A DNA stretch of 64,000 bases from DASXMT01 sp963812965 (GCA_963812965.1 CAWEXG010000002.1:480934-544933); one strand, 5' to 3'. Positions 15,857 through 25,632 are shown, counted from the first letter of the stretch. Made by a program: numbers and translations. Notes: generated by a model not told the origin, from the sequence alone.

Positions 15857-17056
15857 CTACTGAGATGCCGGTAGGGCGCCCTCTCCGATAGCCAGGACGT
15901 GGATGTCGCCGTTCGGATCGATGGCGATGAGCGCCGAGTCGTTGCTTCCCCCGTTGGCTCCGTCGGTGTCGGCGTAGATCTCGCCGTTCGGAGCGACGGC
16001 GACCCCTGACGGCCTGAACGACCCTTCGAGTCCTGGGACCGAGTTGAGCCGAAACGTGACGACCGGCGTCACATTCGTCCCTGTGGCACGGTCGATGGCG
16101 AACATGCCGTAGTCGGCGACGACGATGCTTCCATCGGGATCGCTCGCGAGCCCGGCCGGGGTCACGTAGGTCCCTCCCGACTGAATGGTGCTCTGTCCTC
16201 CCACCGGGCTCGCCGTGCCATCGGGGGAGATCTGGAGGAGCACTTTGGGGGAGAAGTTGGCGATATAGAGGTCGCCAGAGGCAGAGACGGCGATGGCATC
16301 GGGGTCGAATGCGATGGGTGTCCCCCCGACCGAGAGATCGTTGATCCCCCCACCGGGGGTGGCGCCGGTCACGGGGACGACCGCTGTAGCAGCAGCGACC
16401 GTGCCGTTCGATCCGATCGTTTGGACACCTCGGCCATCGACGACGTAGAGCGTGCTGTCCGGGCCGATGGCCAGTGAGGTCGGCGTCGGCACCTGGGCCA
16501 CTGTCGTGATGATTCCTGCAGGCGAGATGGCTCGGACCCGGTTGTTGCCCGAGTCGGCGATGTAGATGGTCCCATCGGGCGCTATCGCCATCCCCAGTGG
16601 ACGATCGAGCTCGGCTGACGTCGCTGCTCCACTGTCGCCCACAAAGCCCGTACGCCCGTTACCGGCGATGACGTGCAGCGCGCCGCTGGGCTCACGCTCG
16701 ATGATCTGGCTCGATCCCTGATTGACGACGAGAACGCCGCCGTTCGGTGCGATGCCGAGGGCTGTCGGTTCGTGGAGCGCTCTGGCGAATGCGGTCGAGG
16801 TCGAGGTCGGCACCGGCGCCGGTGCCGGTGCCGACACATGCGGAGCCGGCTTGGGACGGCCGGCCTTGGGCTGGCTTCCTCCGGTGTGCCCGCCGACAGT
16901 GAGGAACGTCGTCGCGGCTGCGATGACGAGGACCACGATGGTGATTCCCGAGATCAGCCACCGGCGTCGTCGACGACGGGCCTCTTCGAAGAGGGCCTGT
17001 GCTTGCTCCCTCTCGGTTTCGGTGGCGGCCGAGGGACTCTCCTGAAAGAGGGTCAT
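15857..17056 (-). CDS. Membrane-anchored NHL-repeat beta-propeller protein
   Basis: 399 residues, starting at ATG 17056 with a clear ribosome site GGGAGAAG 5 nt upstream. A cytoplasmic acidic head is followed by an Arg-rich stop and one membrane helix (residues 33-55), then a Pro/Ala-rich stalk and an extracytoplasmic domain of NHL repeats (PTALGIAPNGGVLVVNQGSS, PLGMAIAPDGTIYIADSGNN, PDAIAVSASGDLYIANF, PAGLASDPDGSIVVADYG, PSGVAVAPNGEIYADTDG). Such propellers usually bind proteins or surface polymers; the partner is unknown. The ALHEPTALGIAP start and ADSGNNRVR motif are typical of the family. Confidence 0.75.
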   Translation of the reverse strand: MTLFQESPSAATETEREQAQALFEEARRRRRRWLISGITIVVLVIAAATTFLTVGGHTGGSQPKAGRPKPAPHVSAPAPAPVPTSTSTAFARALHEPTALGIAPNGGVLVVNQGSSQIIEREPSGALHVIAGNGRTGFVGDSGAATSAELDRPLGMAIAPDGTIYIADSGNNRVRAISPAGIITTVAQVPTPTSLAIGPDSTLYVVDGRGVQTIGSNGTVAAATAVVPVTGATPGGGINDLSVGGTPIAFDPDAIAVSASGDLYIANFSPKVLLQISPDGTASPVGGQSTIQSGGTYVTPAGLASDPDGSIVVADYGMFAIDRATGTNVTPVVTFRLNSVPGLEGSFRPSGVAVAPNGEIYADTDGANGGSNDSALIAIDPNGDIHVLAIGEGALPASQ

Positions 17057-17132
17057 ACCGACTTCTCCCGGTACATTGGCTCCCACTGCAGTGTGTGTTC
17101 CGAGGTACCGGCCACCACGACCCCCCGACCGC

Positions 17133-18003
17133 TCAGTCGGCCAGGAAACGCAGGATGTGGTCGTTGACCTCGTCGGGCTTCTCGACGTGGAGAAAGTGAC
17201 CGGCACCTTTGATCGTCACCATCTCCGAACCGGGGGCGAGGAAGTCGGTGACCGGTCCGATGGTGTCGATGCCCATGCAGCCGTCGTCCGCACCGTGCAG
17301 GTAGAGGAACGGCTGTGGAGCGATCGTCCCCGATGCCGCTTGTGCGGCAGCCGCCTCGGGAGCGTTCGGTGGCCCGGAGAACATCGCCCGGTAGTACCCG
17401 ATCGCTGCTGCCAGGCTCTCGGGGGTGCCGATGGCTTCCTTGACTCGGGCTGCATCGAACGAGCTGTCGTAGCCGGGAGACCAGTCGGCCCACAGCCGAT
17501 CGATGAAGGCAAGGTCGTCCATGCCGACGGCGTACTCGGCCAAGGGGCTCTGGAAGAAGAAGACGTACCAGCTCCGCCGGAGCTGGTCGTACTGGAAGAA
17601 CCCTTCGGCCATCGACCCCTGCGGGGCCACCGCTGCGGTGACGACGCGCCGCCAACGTTCGGGTTGGTGGGCCGACGCTCCGTAGGCGGCGAAGGCGCCC
17701 CAGTCGTGCCCGATGAGCACGGCGTCGTTGCCGCCACCCAGCGCCTCGTGCAGCGCGGCAGGCATCCAGGGCCAGCGTGCCGGTGTCGTACTGACTGTCG
17801 GCGGGAACCGAAGTGGGGGCGTAGCCCCGAAGGAACGGCGCCACGGCGTGGTACCCGGCCTCGGCCAAGCGGGGGAGAAGGTATCGCCAGCCGTGGGCGG
17901 TGTCAGGGAACCCGTGGAGGCAGAGGGCCAACGGTCCGTCGGCTGGCCCGTCGTCCAGGTACGCGAATTCGATTCCATTGGCCGAGACGGTCTGGTGGTC
18001 CAT
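17133..18003 (-). CDS. Alpha/beta hydrolase (epoxide-hydrolase-like), reading frame broken by one base
   Basis: Two frames together make a complete enzyme. The first (from ATG 18003) carries LCLHGFPDTAHGW with the oxyanion HGFP and ends its homology around LALDA; the second (frame of 17978) carries VLIGHDWGAFAAYG with the nucleophilic Asp in GHDWG, HGADDGCMG with the acid, and GAGHFLHVEKPDEV with the catalytic His. The switch lies near 17752-17762, where one extra base in a GC-rich run moves the frame. The catalytic set fits epoxide hydrolases or haloalkane dehalogenases. TAACTT lies 8 nt before the ATG (leaderless pattern). Either a recent pseudogene or a sequencing error. Confidence 0.7.
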
Positions 18004-18061
18004 GGGGACGGAAGTTAGCGCTCGACGGCGTCGTCCTGCTCGGCGAGTAGCCTCACCCTCG

Positions 18062-18964
18062 GTGAACATCACCTACTTCGGAGTCCGGGGCTCGTGCCCA
18101 TGCTCGAGCGACCAGCACCGTCGTTACGGGGGCAATACGTCGTGCGTTCTCGTCGAGGTCGATGGAGAACCGCCGCTCATTCTCGATCTGGGAACCGGAC
18201 TGCGAGCCCTGGGAGAGACGCTGCGGCAACTACCGCAGCGTGCCGGTGCGCCACTGGAAGCCAACGCTCTGCTGACCCACCTGCACTACGACCACATGCT
18301 CGGCCTCCCGTTCTTCCCACCACTGCGCGATCCCGGCACGGTACTCACCGTGTACGGTCCCACACAGACCGACTTCTCGCAGGAGAGCCCCGCACCAACC
18401 GACTCCACACAGACCGATCTCACGTTGCACGACGCGCTGGCGTCGGCGGTGCAGCCCCCGTTCTTCCCCATTCCTCTGAGCGAGCTCCCGGGCGAGGTCC
18501 GATCCCACGATCTCAGTGGCGCCGACGATCTGGTGCTGGGCGACATCAACGTGAAGGCTCGGTCGGTGCTCCACCGTGGCCACACGCTCGGTTTTCGGGT
18601 GGAGGCGGCGGGGCAAGCCGTGGCGTACCTCCCCGACCACCAAGCACCGACAGATCACCGCACCATCGAGGAGGGTGTCCTCGAGCTGTGCGACGGCGCC
18701 GATCTGGTCATCCACGATGCCCAGTACACGGACGACGAGTTCGCCACGAAGTCCGACTGGGGCCACTCGACGGTTGCCTACGCCATGCACGTGGCGGCCG
18801 AGTCGGGCGCCCGCCGGCTGTCGCTGTTCCATCACGATCCGTTGCATACCGACGAGGAGATCGATCGTATGCTCGCCGATGCCGTTCGCCTGGCTTCGCA
18901 CTACCGTCTCGACGAGGTGACGGCTGCCTGCGAAGGGTGGACGATCGATCTGGGGAAGGTATGA
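18062..18964 (+). CDS. MBL-fold metallo-hydrolase
   Basis: 300 residues from GTG 18062. Metallo-beta-lactamase fold with NITYFGVRGSCPCSS at the N-terminus, PLILDLGTGLR, the metal motif THLHYDHMLG (HxHxDH), LHRGHTLGFRVE, AYLPDHQA and HDAQYTDDEF. This N-terminal pattern (YFGVRGS then GGNTSC) is common to RNase Z/cAMP phosphodiesterase-like MBL proteins; the exact substrate is unknown. The stop overlaps the start of the flavin reductase (ATGA), so the two are translationally coupled. Confidence 0.75.
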   Translation: MNITYFGVRGSCPCSSDQHRRYGGNTSCVLVEVDGEPPLILDLGTGLRALGETLRQLPQRAGAPLEANALLTHLHYDHMLGLPFFPPLRDPGTVLTVYGPTQTDFSQESPAPTDSTQTDLTLHDALASAVQPPFFPIPLSELPGEVRSHDLSGADDLVLGDINVKARSVLHRGHTLGFRVEAAGQAVAYLPDHQAPTDHRTIEEGVLELCDGADLVIHDAQYTDDEFATKSDWGHSTVAYAMHVAAESGARRLSLFHHDPLHTDEEIDRMLADAVRLASHYRLDEVTAACEGWTIDLGKV

Positions 18965-19482
18965 CCACGACATTCGATGCCGCACAGTTCAAAGAGGCCA
19001 TGGGCAGGTTCGCCACCGGCGTGACCATCGTGACCGCGCTCGAGGAGGGCCTGCCGGTGGGCTTCACCTGCCAGAGCTTCGTCTCGCTCTCCCTCGACCC
19101 GCCATTGGTGGCTCTGGCCCCTGCCAAGTCGTCGACCAGCTGGCCGCGTATTGCCCGAGCCGGCAGTTTCTGCGTGAACGTCCTGTCCGAAGGCCAAGCC
19201 GACGTGTGTCGGAACTTCGCCGTCTCCGGAGGCGACAAGTTCGTCGGCGTCTCATGGCACTCGGCGTCTTTAGGTGGTGCGCCGGTGATCGAGGGGTCGT
19301 TGGCGTGGGTCGACTGCGAGCTCGAACTGGTGCACGACGCCGGCGACCACGAGCTGGTGATCGGTCGGGTGCTCGAGCTCGGGCTGGGGGAAGGAAGCCC
19401 CTTGCTGTACTACCGGAGCGGGTTCGGACAGCTGAGCGAGCTCGAAGCGGACAGCCCCACATCAGCCGGCGGGAGGCAGTAG
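18961..19482 (+). CDS. Flavin reductase family protein
   Basis: 173 residues. The pattern FKEAMGRFATGVTIVTA, GFTCQSFVSLSLDPPLVALAPAKS, FCVNVLSEGQ and a GDHELVIGRVLEL segment is typical of the NAD(P)H:FMN/FAD reductase (HpaC/NtaB-like) family that supplies reduced flavin to two-component monooxygenases. No partner monooxygenase is visible in the window. It follows the MBL gene with an ATGA overlap and precedes the RmlC-like gene by 3 bp, so the three form an operon. Confidence 0.8.
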   Translation: MTTTFDAAQFKEAMGRFATGVTIVTALEEGLPVGFTCQSFVSLSLDPPLVALAPAKSSTSWPRIARAGSFCVNVLSEGQADVCRNFAVSGGDKFVGVSWHSASLGGAPVIEGSLAWVDCELELVHDAGDHELVIGRVLELGLGEGSPLLYYRSGFGQLSELEADSPTSAGGRQ

Positions 19483-19485
19483 CTC

Positions 19486-20037
19486 ATGCCCGTGATCAAC
19501 GAGTCCGACGTCATCGCCGACGTGATCGTGGTGGAGCCGGATCCTCATGGAGACGAGCGGGGTCGGTTCGTCGAGACCTATCGCAGGAGTTGGTTCCCGC
19601 TCGGCCGGGAGATGACACAGGCCAACCGGTCCGAGAAACAAGCAGGAGCGTTGGTCGGACTGCACTATCACCTCCATCAAGCCGACTACTGGTACGTACT
19701 GCGAGGCCGGGCTCGGGTGGTGCTGCACGACCTGCGCGCCAGCTCGCCGACCGACGGGGCGACGTTGACCATCGATCTCGACGGAGAGCAGGATCGCGGC
19801 CTGTTCATCCCCCCGGGTGTTGCTCACGGGTTCGCCTCGCTGACCGACCTGACCCTGTGGTACCTGGTCGACGGTTACTACAACCCCGACGACGAGCTGG
19901 GGGTGGCGTGGGACGATCCCGCCGTTGCCGCCGACTGGGGGGTCACCGACCCGGTCATCTCGCAACGCGATCGGAACAACCCCCTGCGAGCCGAGATCGA
20001 ACCTGCCCTCCGTCCCCACGGCCGCCCTCGAACCTGA
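19486..20037 (+). CDS. rmlC: dTDP-4-dehydrorhamnose 3,5-epimerase-like protein
   Basis: 183 residues, the usual RmlC length. Cupin features: DERGRFVETYRRSWFP, ANRSEKQAGALVGLHYHLHQ (region of the catalytic His), DYWYVLRGRARVVLHDLR, GLFIPPGVAHGFASL and the C-terminal YYNPDDELGVAWDDP. RmlC makes the epimerised sugar intermediate on the way to dTDP-L-rhamnose for cell-wall polysaccharides. The other rml genes are not present here, so it may act on a related nucleotide sugar. A ribosome site GGGAGG precedes ATG 19486. Confidence 0.75.
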   Translation: MPVINESDVIADVIVVEPDPHGDERGRFVETYRRSWFPLGREMTQANRSEKQAGALVGLHYHLHQADYWYVLRGRARVVLHDLRASSPTDGATLTIDLDGEQDRGLFIPPGVAHGFASLTDLTLWYLVDGYYNPDDELGVAWDDPAVAADWGVTDPVISQRDRNNPLRAEIEPALRPHGRPRT

Positions 20038-20247
20038 TCCGCCACCCTGCCTCTCTGCTCAGTCCCTGAGCCTTCCGGGATGGCCGGATCGGCCCTCTGG
20101 TGCGTCGGCTCCTCTGGCGCATCGGCCCCCGGAGAACCCCCTGACCCCCGGTGATCGACGGCGGTCGGAGGTCGATCATCGGGCTTCGCAGCCGCAGCCA
20201 GGGCCCGTGCCCGCACAAGCGCTGTCGGTTCGGGTTGAATAGTCGGG

Positions 20248-21191
20248 ATGGTGGTCGTCCTGATAGCGGTAGCTGTGGTCGTCGTGGTCGTGGTGGTGGC
20301 CAGGCTGACCTGGCGCTCGGGCAACGACGAAGTCCACTCGATCAAGGACTACCACACTGCCCTGGGGACTATCGAGCACATAGCCGGCCGGAACTCGGGA
20401 ACCGATATTCCGGCGTCGGGCCGTGCTCCTGTTCTGGGCGACGATGGACGGCCGCACGCAGAGGTGCCGTTGGTGTTCGACGATACCCAGTCGGCCCATC
20501 GGGCGACCCCTGCTCCGGTCGGCGAGACAGGACCGATCTTCCGTTCGGATCGGGCCCGCCGCCACGCGTTGTCGAGCATGAACCGCCGTCCTCGGCGATG
20601 GGCGGTCACGACGCTCATCGTGGTGGTGCTCCTCGGGCTCGGTGTACTGGCCATCGTCGGCAGTCACCGGCATCCGCACGCCACTGCGTCGCCCCCGACC
20701 ACGTCGCACCCCTCGCACTCCCACACCACGTCGCCGGAGTCTGGAACCGGCAGCCATACCACGAGGCCAACGAGCGCCGTCAACTCGAGAAGCCGAAGCC
20801 GAAGACCAAGACCACGAAGCCGAAGACAACCACCACGACGATCCCGAAACAGATCGTGGCCACCACTGCCACCGATATCACCGCCACATACCCCGCTCCC
20901 ACCACCAGCTACCAGCTCGTGGTGACGACGACCGGTCCGTGCTGGGTGGACGCGATATCCGTGGCGACGGGCACGACGGTGTGGACCGGTACGTTGCAGG
21001 CAGGCCAGAGCCAGGCGATCTCGGGAAACGGCGACATGACCGTCGAGCTGGGCGCGCTCGGCGCCAGCATGACGCTGAACGACGTTCCGGTGATGCTGCC
21101 GGTCGGGGTGCACACTCCTTTTACGGCCACGTTCGACACGGGTGCGACACCTGGTACTGCCACGTCACCCGACACCGCCACGTCGCCATAG
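20248..21191 (+). CDS. DUF4115 (RodZ C-terminal-like) membrane protein, reading frame broken by one base
   Basis: The first frame (ATG 20248) encodes an N-terminal hydrophobic segment (VVVLIAVAVVVVVVVVARL), a soluble loop (SGNDEVHSIKDYHTALGTIEH), a second membrane helix (VTTLIVVVLLGLGVLAIVG) and a Ser/Thr/Pro/His-rich stretch. The second frame then gives a Lys/Pro/Thr linker (EKPKPKTKTTKPKTTTTTIP) and a DUF4115 domain (YQLVVTTTGPCWVDAISVA, AISGNGDMTVELGALG, VMLPVGVHTPFTATFD). One base appears to be missing between about 20690 and 20790. RodZ-type C-terminal domains are extracytoplasmic and tied to cell-shape or cell-wall proteins. No HTH domain is seen, so it is not a full RodZ. Confidence 0.6.
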
Positions 21192-21326
21192 AGCCGATGG
21201 TCCAGAGGAGCCGAGCCTCTTGTCCGAAACCTGTCGAGACCGGAGGGCGAACGCCGCTGCCCCCCGCTCTCGGCAGCTTCGCCGCTGAGCCGATCGGGTC
21301 ACGGCCTTGCCTGCCGGCACGGCCTC

Positions 21327-23666
21327 TCAGGTGAGCATGCCGACCGCATCGAGGATGAAGGCGTAGACGAAGGCTTCGTCCCGCCACGCGTCGTACCGTC
21401 CTGACGGGCCACCGTGCCCTGCTCCCATCTCGGTCTTGAGCAGGACGCGGTTCTCGGGGTTGGCGGCTCGCAGCTTGGACACCCACTTGGCCGGCTCCCA
21501 GAACCCGACACGGGGATCGGACAACCCGGCGGTGGCCAGGATGTCCGGGTACCGGATCGGTTGCCCGTGGTCGTCGGTGGACCGCACGTTGTCGTAGGGG
21601 GAGTACGACTTCATCACGGCGTAGACGTCGGGATCCTCCACCGGATTGCCCCACTCCTCCCACTCGAGCACGGTGAGCGGCAAGGTCTCGTCGAGGATGG
21701 TGGTCAGGCAGTCGACGAAGGGCACCTCGGCCACGATGGCCCGGAACAGCTCCGGTGCCAGGTTGGCCGCCGCTCCCATGAGCAGGCCTCCGGCGCTGCC
21801 TCCTCGAGCAACCAGGCGTTCGGGGGTGGTGGTCCTGGCAGCGATCAAGGCCCTGGCGCACGCCACGAAGTCGGTGAAGGTGTTGGGCTTGGCCAGGAGC
21901 TTGCCCTCGTCGTACCACCGTCGACCCATCTCACCACCGCCACGGACGTGGGCGATGACGAAGACGAACCCCCGGTCCAGCAGGCTGAGGCGCAAGGAGG
22001 AGAAGGACGGGTCCATCGACGCTTCGTAGGAGCCGTAGCCGTAGAGGAGGCAGGGGGCGTCTTGTGGGGCACCGTCGCCCGAGTCGTTGTCGGCGTGCCG
22101 ATCGATCCGGTAGACCACCGACATGGGCACCCGCGTGCCGTCGTCGGCTGTCGCCCACTGTCGTTCCGTCCGGTAGCGCTCCGGCTCGAACCCACCCAGC
22201 ACGGGCTGGCGCTTCCGCAGCGTCGCCGAGCCGGTGGGGACGTCGTAGTCGTACACCGAACGCGGTGTGACCAGCGACGTGTACTCGTATCGCAACGTGG
22301 TCGAGTCGTACTCGGGGTTGGCGCCGCCCCATGCGGTCGACGGTGACTCCGGTTGGTTGATGGGAGTCGATGTCCCCGACGCCGGATCGACGACCCGTAT
22401 GCGGGTCTCGCCGTCCTCTCGCTCGTAGATCACGAGATGATCGGCGAACGGATCGACCGCATCCAGCCGTACTCCCGTCCGGTGGGGGATGAGCTCATGC
22501 CATGTCGAGCGGTTGCCGACCGTCCCGTCCTTGCCGGTCCCGCCGCTGTCAGGTACCTCGAGCAGCCGGAAGTCCTCTGCCTCGTCGTTGGTGACGACGA
22601 GGAACCGTGGCGGCCTTCCCGCAGAGCCCCGATCGTGGTCGACGCTGTACTCGATGCCTTGCCGGCGATGATCGACCAGGGAGAAATTCCCGAACGGGTC
22701 GTCTGCCCGCAGGACCCGCACCTCCGAGGTGACCTTCGAGTCCAGCCCCAGCACGATGTACTCGTCGTCCCTGGTTCTTCCAACCCCGAGGTAGAAGCGC
22801 TCGTCCACCTCTTCGTAGACCAGCTGGTCTTTAGCCGGGTCGGTCCCGACCACGTGACGCCAGAGCTGGAACGGGCGCATGGCCTCGTCGACCCGGACCA
22901 CGAAGACGGTGGCGTTGTCGTTGGCCCACGCCATGCCGTAAGTGGTGTCCTGTAGCGACTCGGGAGACTCCTCGCCGGTTTCGAGCCGGCGGAACCGCAT
23001 CGTGTACCGCTCGCCGCCGGTGGTGTCGGTGGAGTACGCCAACCACTGGTGATCGGGGCTGACGGCCAGGTTGCCAAGGGCGAAGTACTCGTGACCGTCA
23101 GCGAGCAGGTTCTCGTCGAGCACCACCTGTTCGTCGTTGGGGACAGTGTTGGGGGTGCCGTCGTTGGGACCGGCGCCATCAGGTGACCTGTCGCCGTCAG
23201 CTCTTGTGGCCGGCCGGCGGCAGTGGATGCCGTAATTCTGCCCTTCGGCTGTCCGGTGGTAGTACAGCCACGGGCCTTTGCGTGCGGGGACCGACAGGTC
23301 GGTCTCTTCGATGCGCTCGACTATCTCGTCGAACAGCTCTGCTTGGAGTTGGGTGGTGTGCTCGGTGGCACGTTCGGTGAAGGCGTTCTCCGCCGTCAGG
23401 TACTCGATGACCTGTGGATCGTCCTTGTCCTCCAACCAGTACCAGTCGTCGGTTCGCACGTCGCCGTGGGCACGGAGCTCCACCGGGCGCCGCTCGGCAA
23501 CGGGAGGGTCGGCCGGGCCGGGAGGGCGGGTCGGGCCGGAAGGGTCAGCCGGGGGGCCAGCGGGGGGCCAGCCGGGGGGCCAGAGAGGGTCAGCCGGGGG
23601 GCCAGCCGGGGGGCCAGCCGGGGGGCCAGCCGGCCCTGATCGATCGGTGTGGGTCTCGTCGGACAT
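21327..23666 (-). CDS. ptrB: Oligopeptidase B (prolyl oligopeptidase family S9A)
   Basis: 779 residues. Cuts short peptides after basic residues. The N-terminal propeller part includes DDWYWLEDKDDPQVIEYL and DENLLADGHEYFALGNLAVS; the C-terminal catalytic domain includes LLYGYGSYEASMDPSFSSLR, VIAHVRGGGEMGRRWYDEGK, the nucleophile in ARGGSAGGLLMG, DILATAGLSDPRV and MGAGHGGPSGRYD with the His. The family usually starts around the PVAERRP segment; here some 55 extra residues of (Ala-Gly-Pro-Pro)n low complexity precede it, encoded by a 12-bp tandem repeat. No signal peptide, so cytoplasmic. Confidence 0.9.
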   Translation of the reverse strand: MSDETHTDRSGPAGPPAGPPAGPPADPLWPPGWPPAGPPADPSGPTRPPGPADPPVAERRPVELRAHGDVRTDDWYWLEDKDDPQVIEYLTAENAFTERATEHTTQLQAELFDEIVERIEETDLSVPARKGPWLYYHRTAEGQNYGIHCRRPATRADGDRSPDGAGPNDGTPNTVPNDEQVVLDENLLADGHEYFALGNLAVSPDHQWLAYSTDTTGGERYTMRFRRLETGEESPESLQDTTYGMAWANDNATVFVVRVDEAMRPFQLWRHVVGTDPAKDQLVYEEVDERFYLGVGRTRDDEYIVLGLDSKVTSEVRVLRADDPFGNFSLVDHRRQGIEYSVDHDRGSAGRPPRFLVVTNDEAEDFRLLEVPDSGGTGKDGTVGNRSTWHELIPHRTGVRLDAVDPFADHLVIYEREDGETRIRVVDPASGTSTPINQPESPSTAWGGANPEYDSTTLRYEYTSLVTPRSVYDYDVPTGSATLRKRQPVLGGFEPERYRTERQWATADDGTRVPMSVVYRIDRHADNDSGDGAPQDAPCLLYGYGSYEASMDPSFSSLRLSLLDRGFVFVIAHVRGGGEMGRRWYDEGKLLAKPNTFTDFVACARALIAARTTTPERLVARGGSAGGLLMGAAANLAPELFRAIVAEVPFVDCLTTILDETLPLTVLEWEEWGNPVEDPDVYAVMKSYSPYDNVRSTDDHGQPIRYPDILATAGLSDPRVGFWEPAKWVSKLRAANPENRVLLKTEMGAGHGGPSGRYDAWRDEAFVYAFILDAVGMLT
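23541..23640 (-). repeat. 12-bp tandem repeat encoding (Gly-Pro-Pro-Ala)n
   Basis: Imperfect units of GGGGGGCCAGCC on the plus strand, read on the minus strand as Gly-Pro-Pro-Ala repeats at the N-terminus of oligopeptidase B. Such repeats can change copy number and are hard to sequence. Confidence 0.8.
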
Positions 23667-23788
23667 CGGCCCAGGATGGCACGTGGCAATCGATCCTTGG
23701 CGAGCGGGGTTCGATCCGGCCCTAAGGGTTGTTACTATCTGTATAGGAGAAATCGGCCGCCTGCTCAGGCCGCCCGTCTGGAGTACGT

Positions 23789-25189
23789 ATGACGACTACC
23801 GATCTTGACCTCGGGCGTTACAAGCTTGGATGGTCCGACGAAGAGGACTACATCTTTAAGCCCAAGAAGGGGCTGAGCGAGAGCATCGTCCGCGAGATGT
23901 CGGCCATGAAGAAGGAGCCCGACTGGATGCGGGACTTCCGGCTCCGGGCATTACAGCGGTTCGAGAAGCGCCCGATGGCCGAGTGGTTCGCCGTCAACAT
24001 GCCCGACCTCGACTTCGACGACATCTACTACTACATCAAGCCAACGTCGGAGCAGGTCGAGGATTGGGAAGACCTTCCCGACGCCATCAAGAACACCTAC
24101 GAGAAGCTCGGCATCCCTCAGGCCGAGCGGAAGTACCTTGCCGGCGTCACCGCCCAGTACGAGTCGGAGGTGGTCTTCCACCGCAACCGGGCCGACCTGG
24201 AGGAGCTGGGCGTCCTGTTCTGCGACATGGACACCGCCGTTCGTGAGTACCCGGAACTGGTCCGGAAGTACTTCGGGACCATCATCCCACCCAACGACAA
24301 CAAGTTCGCCGCCCTGAACTCGGCAGTATGGTCGGGCGGCTCGTTCATCTACGTGCCACCCGGTGTCGTCGTCGACCAGCCGCTCCAGGCGTACTTCCGG
24401 ATCAACGCCGAGAACATGGGCCAGTTCGAGCGCACGTTGATCATCGCCGACGAGGGCTCGCAGGTGCACTACATCGAAGGGTGCTCCGCTCCGGTGTACA
24501 CCACCGACTCGCTGCACTCGGCCGTGGTGGAGCTAGTGGCGCTCCAGGGGAGCCGGATCACGTACACCACCATCCAGAACTGGTCCAACAACGTCTACAA
24601 CCTGGTCACCAAGCGGGCCAGGGCAGAAGCCGAGTCCCATGTGGAGTGGATCGACGGCAACATCGGATCACGGCTCACCATGAAGTACCCGTCGGTGTAC
24701 CTCATGGGCCCGAAGGCTTCGGGCGAGGTGCTCTCGGTCGCGTACGCCGGTGCCGGTCAGCACCAGGACGCCGGGGCCAAGATGGTCCACGCTGCTCCGG
24801 AGACCACGTCGACCATCGTCTCGAAGTCCATCTCGAAGGACGCCGGGATCACCACCTACCGGGGTCTGGTCCACGTGGACGAGGGGGCGAAGAACGCCAA
24901 GAGCTTTGTTCGTTGCGACGCCCTCCTCCTCGACGACACGGCGGTGTCCGAGACCAAGCCGTACATGGAAGTGGCCGAGCGTGACGCTCGGATCGGTCAC
25001 GAGGCCACAGTGTCCAAGGTCGGTGACGACCAGCTCTTCTATCTGATGAGCAGGGGGTTGTCCGAGACGCAGGCCATGGGAATGATCGTGAACGGGTTCA
25101 TCGAGCCGATCACCCGCACGCTTCCCATGGAGTACGCCGTCGAGTGGAGCCGGCTCATCGAACTGCAGATGGAGGGATCGGTCGGCTGA
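23789..25189 (+). CDS. sufB: Fe-S cluster assembly scaffold SufB
   Basis: 466 residues, full-length SufB. SufB, with SufC and SufD, forms the scaffold on which [4Fe-4S] clusters are built. Seen: WSDEEDYIFKPKKGLSESIV, MRDFRLRALQRFEKRPM, NDNKFAALNSAVWSGGSFIY, PPGVVVDQPLQAYFRIN, YIEGCSAPVYTTDSLHSAVV, and the C-terminal segment with VSETKPYMEV, LFYLMSRGLSETQAMGMIVNGF. ATG 23789 has GGAG 5 nt upstream. No SufR repressor gene precedes it, unlike many actinobacterial suf operons; the sequence before it is the divergent ptrB promoter. Confidence 0.93.
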   Translation: MTTTDLDLGRYKLGWSDEEDYIFKPKKGLSESIVREMSAMKKEPDWMRDFRLRALQRFEKRPMAEWFAVNMPDLDFDDIYYYIKPTSEQVEDWEDLPDAIKNTYEKLGIPQAERKYLAGVTAQYESEVVFHRNRADLEELGVLFCDMDTAVREYPELVRKYFGTIIPPNDNKFAALNSAVWSGGSFIYVPPGVVVDQPLQAYFRINAENMGQFERTLIIADEGSQVHYIEGCSAPVYTTDSLHSAVVELVALQGSRITYTTIQNWSNNVYNLVTKRARAEAESHVEWIDGNIGSRLTMKYPSVYLMGPKASGEVLSVAYAGAGQHQDAGAKMVHAAPETTSTIVSKSISKDAGITTYRGLVHVDEGAKNAKSFVRCDALLLDDTAVSETKPYMEVAERDARIGHEATVSKVGDDQLFYLMSRGLSETQAMGMIVNGFIEPITRTLPMEYAVEWSRLIELQMEGSVG

Positions 25190-25281
25190 GGGAGGCTGTC
25201 GGGGGCGTTCCGCCGCCACGCCACAGCCGGACGGCTGTGGCAGCGGAGCGGTACGATAGGTGATGGGGGCAGAATAGAACC

Positions 25282-25632
25282 ATGGCAATGCGGGAAGAGT
25301 GCAAGCACTTCCAGAGCCGGACATACGACTCCGGCGAAGTGGCGAGGTTCTGCATTCTCGACCTGGCCCCTGACGCACCGTGGAAATGTCCGGAGAACTG
25401 TCCTGCTTACGAGGCCCGTCTGGCCGACGTGGGTTGGGGACACGGCTCGCTGGTGGAGCCTGCCCTCGAAGACATGCCCGATGTCCCGGACATGGATGCC
25501 GCCACCGTGCTCGACGAGGCCGAGGACATCGTCAACACCATCGGCCCCGATGTGCTGGCCGAGGTCGAAGCGGAAGAACGGAAGCAGGCGGGACGCCGCT
25601 CATCCCGCTGGTGGCGCCGCCGCAAGAAGTGA
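25282..25632 (+). CDS. Small protein with four N-terminal cysteines in the suf locus
   Basis: 116 residues from ATG 25282; I do not recognise a named family. The first 45 residues hold Cys at 7, 24, 36 and 40 (and His 9), in EECKHF, ARFCILDLAP and KCPENCPAYE, a spacing that could bind a metal or a cluster. The middle is acidic (VLDEAEDIVNTIGPDVLAEV), and the end is Arg/Lys/Trp-rich (GRRSSRWWRRRKK). TACGAT at 25252-25257 could be its -10 box. Its place between sufB and sufD on the same strand suggests a role in Fe-S assembly, perhaps as carrier or sensor; this is inference. The gene's end overlaps the convergent crotonase frame by about 100 bp. Confidence 0.65.
   Translation: MAMREECKHFQSRTYDSGEVARFCILDLAPDAPWKCPENCPAYEARLADVGWGHGSLVEPALEDMPDVPDMDAATVLDEAEDIVNTIGPDVLAEVEAEERKQAGRRSSRWWRRRKK

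Noticed and set aside
23541..23640. Short repeated units that might look like a CRISPR array
   Set aside because: Units are 12 bp, have no spacers and encode (Gly-Pro-Pro-Ala)n in oligopeptidase B.
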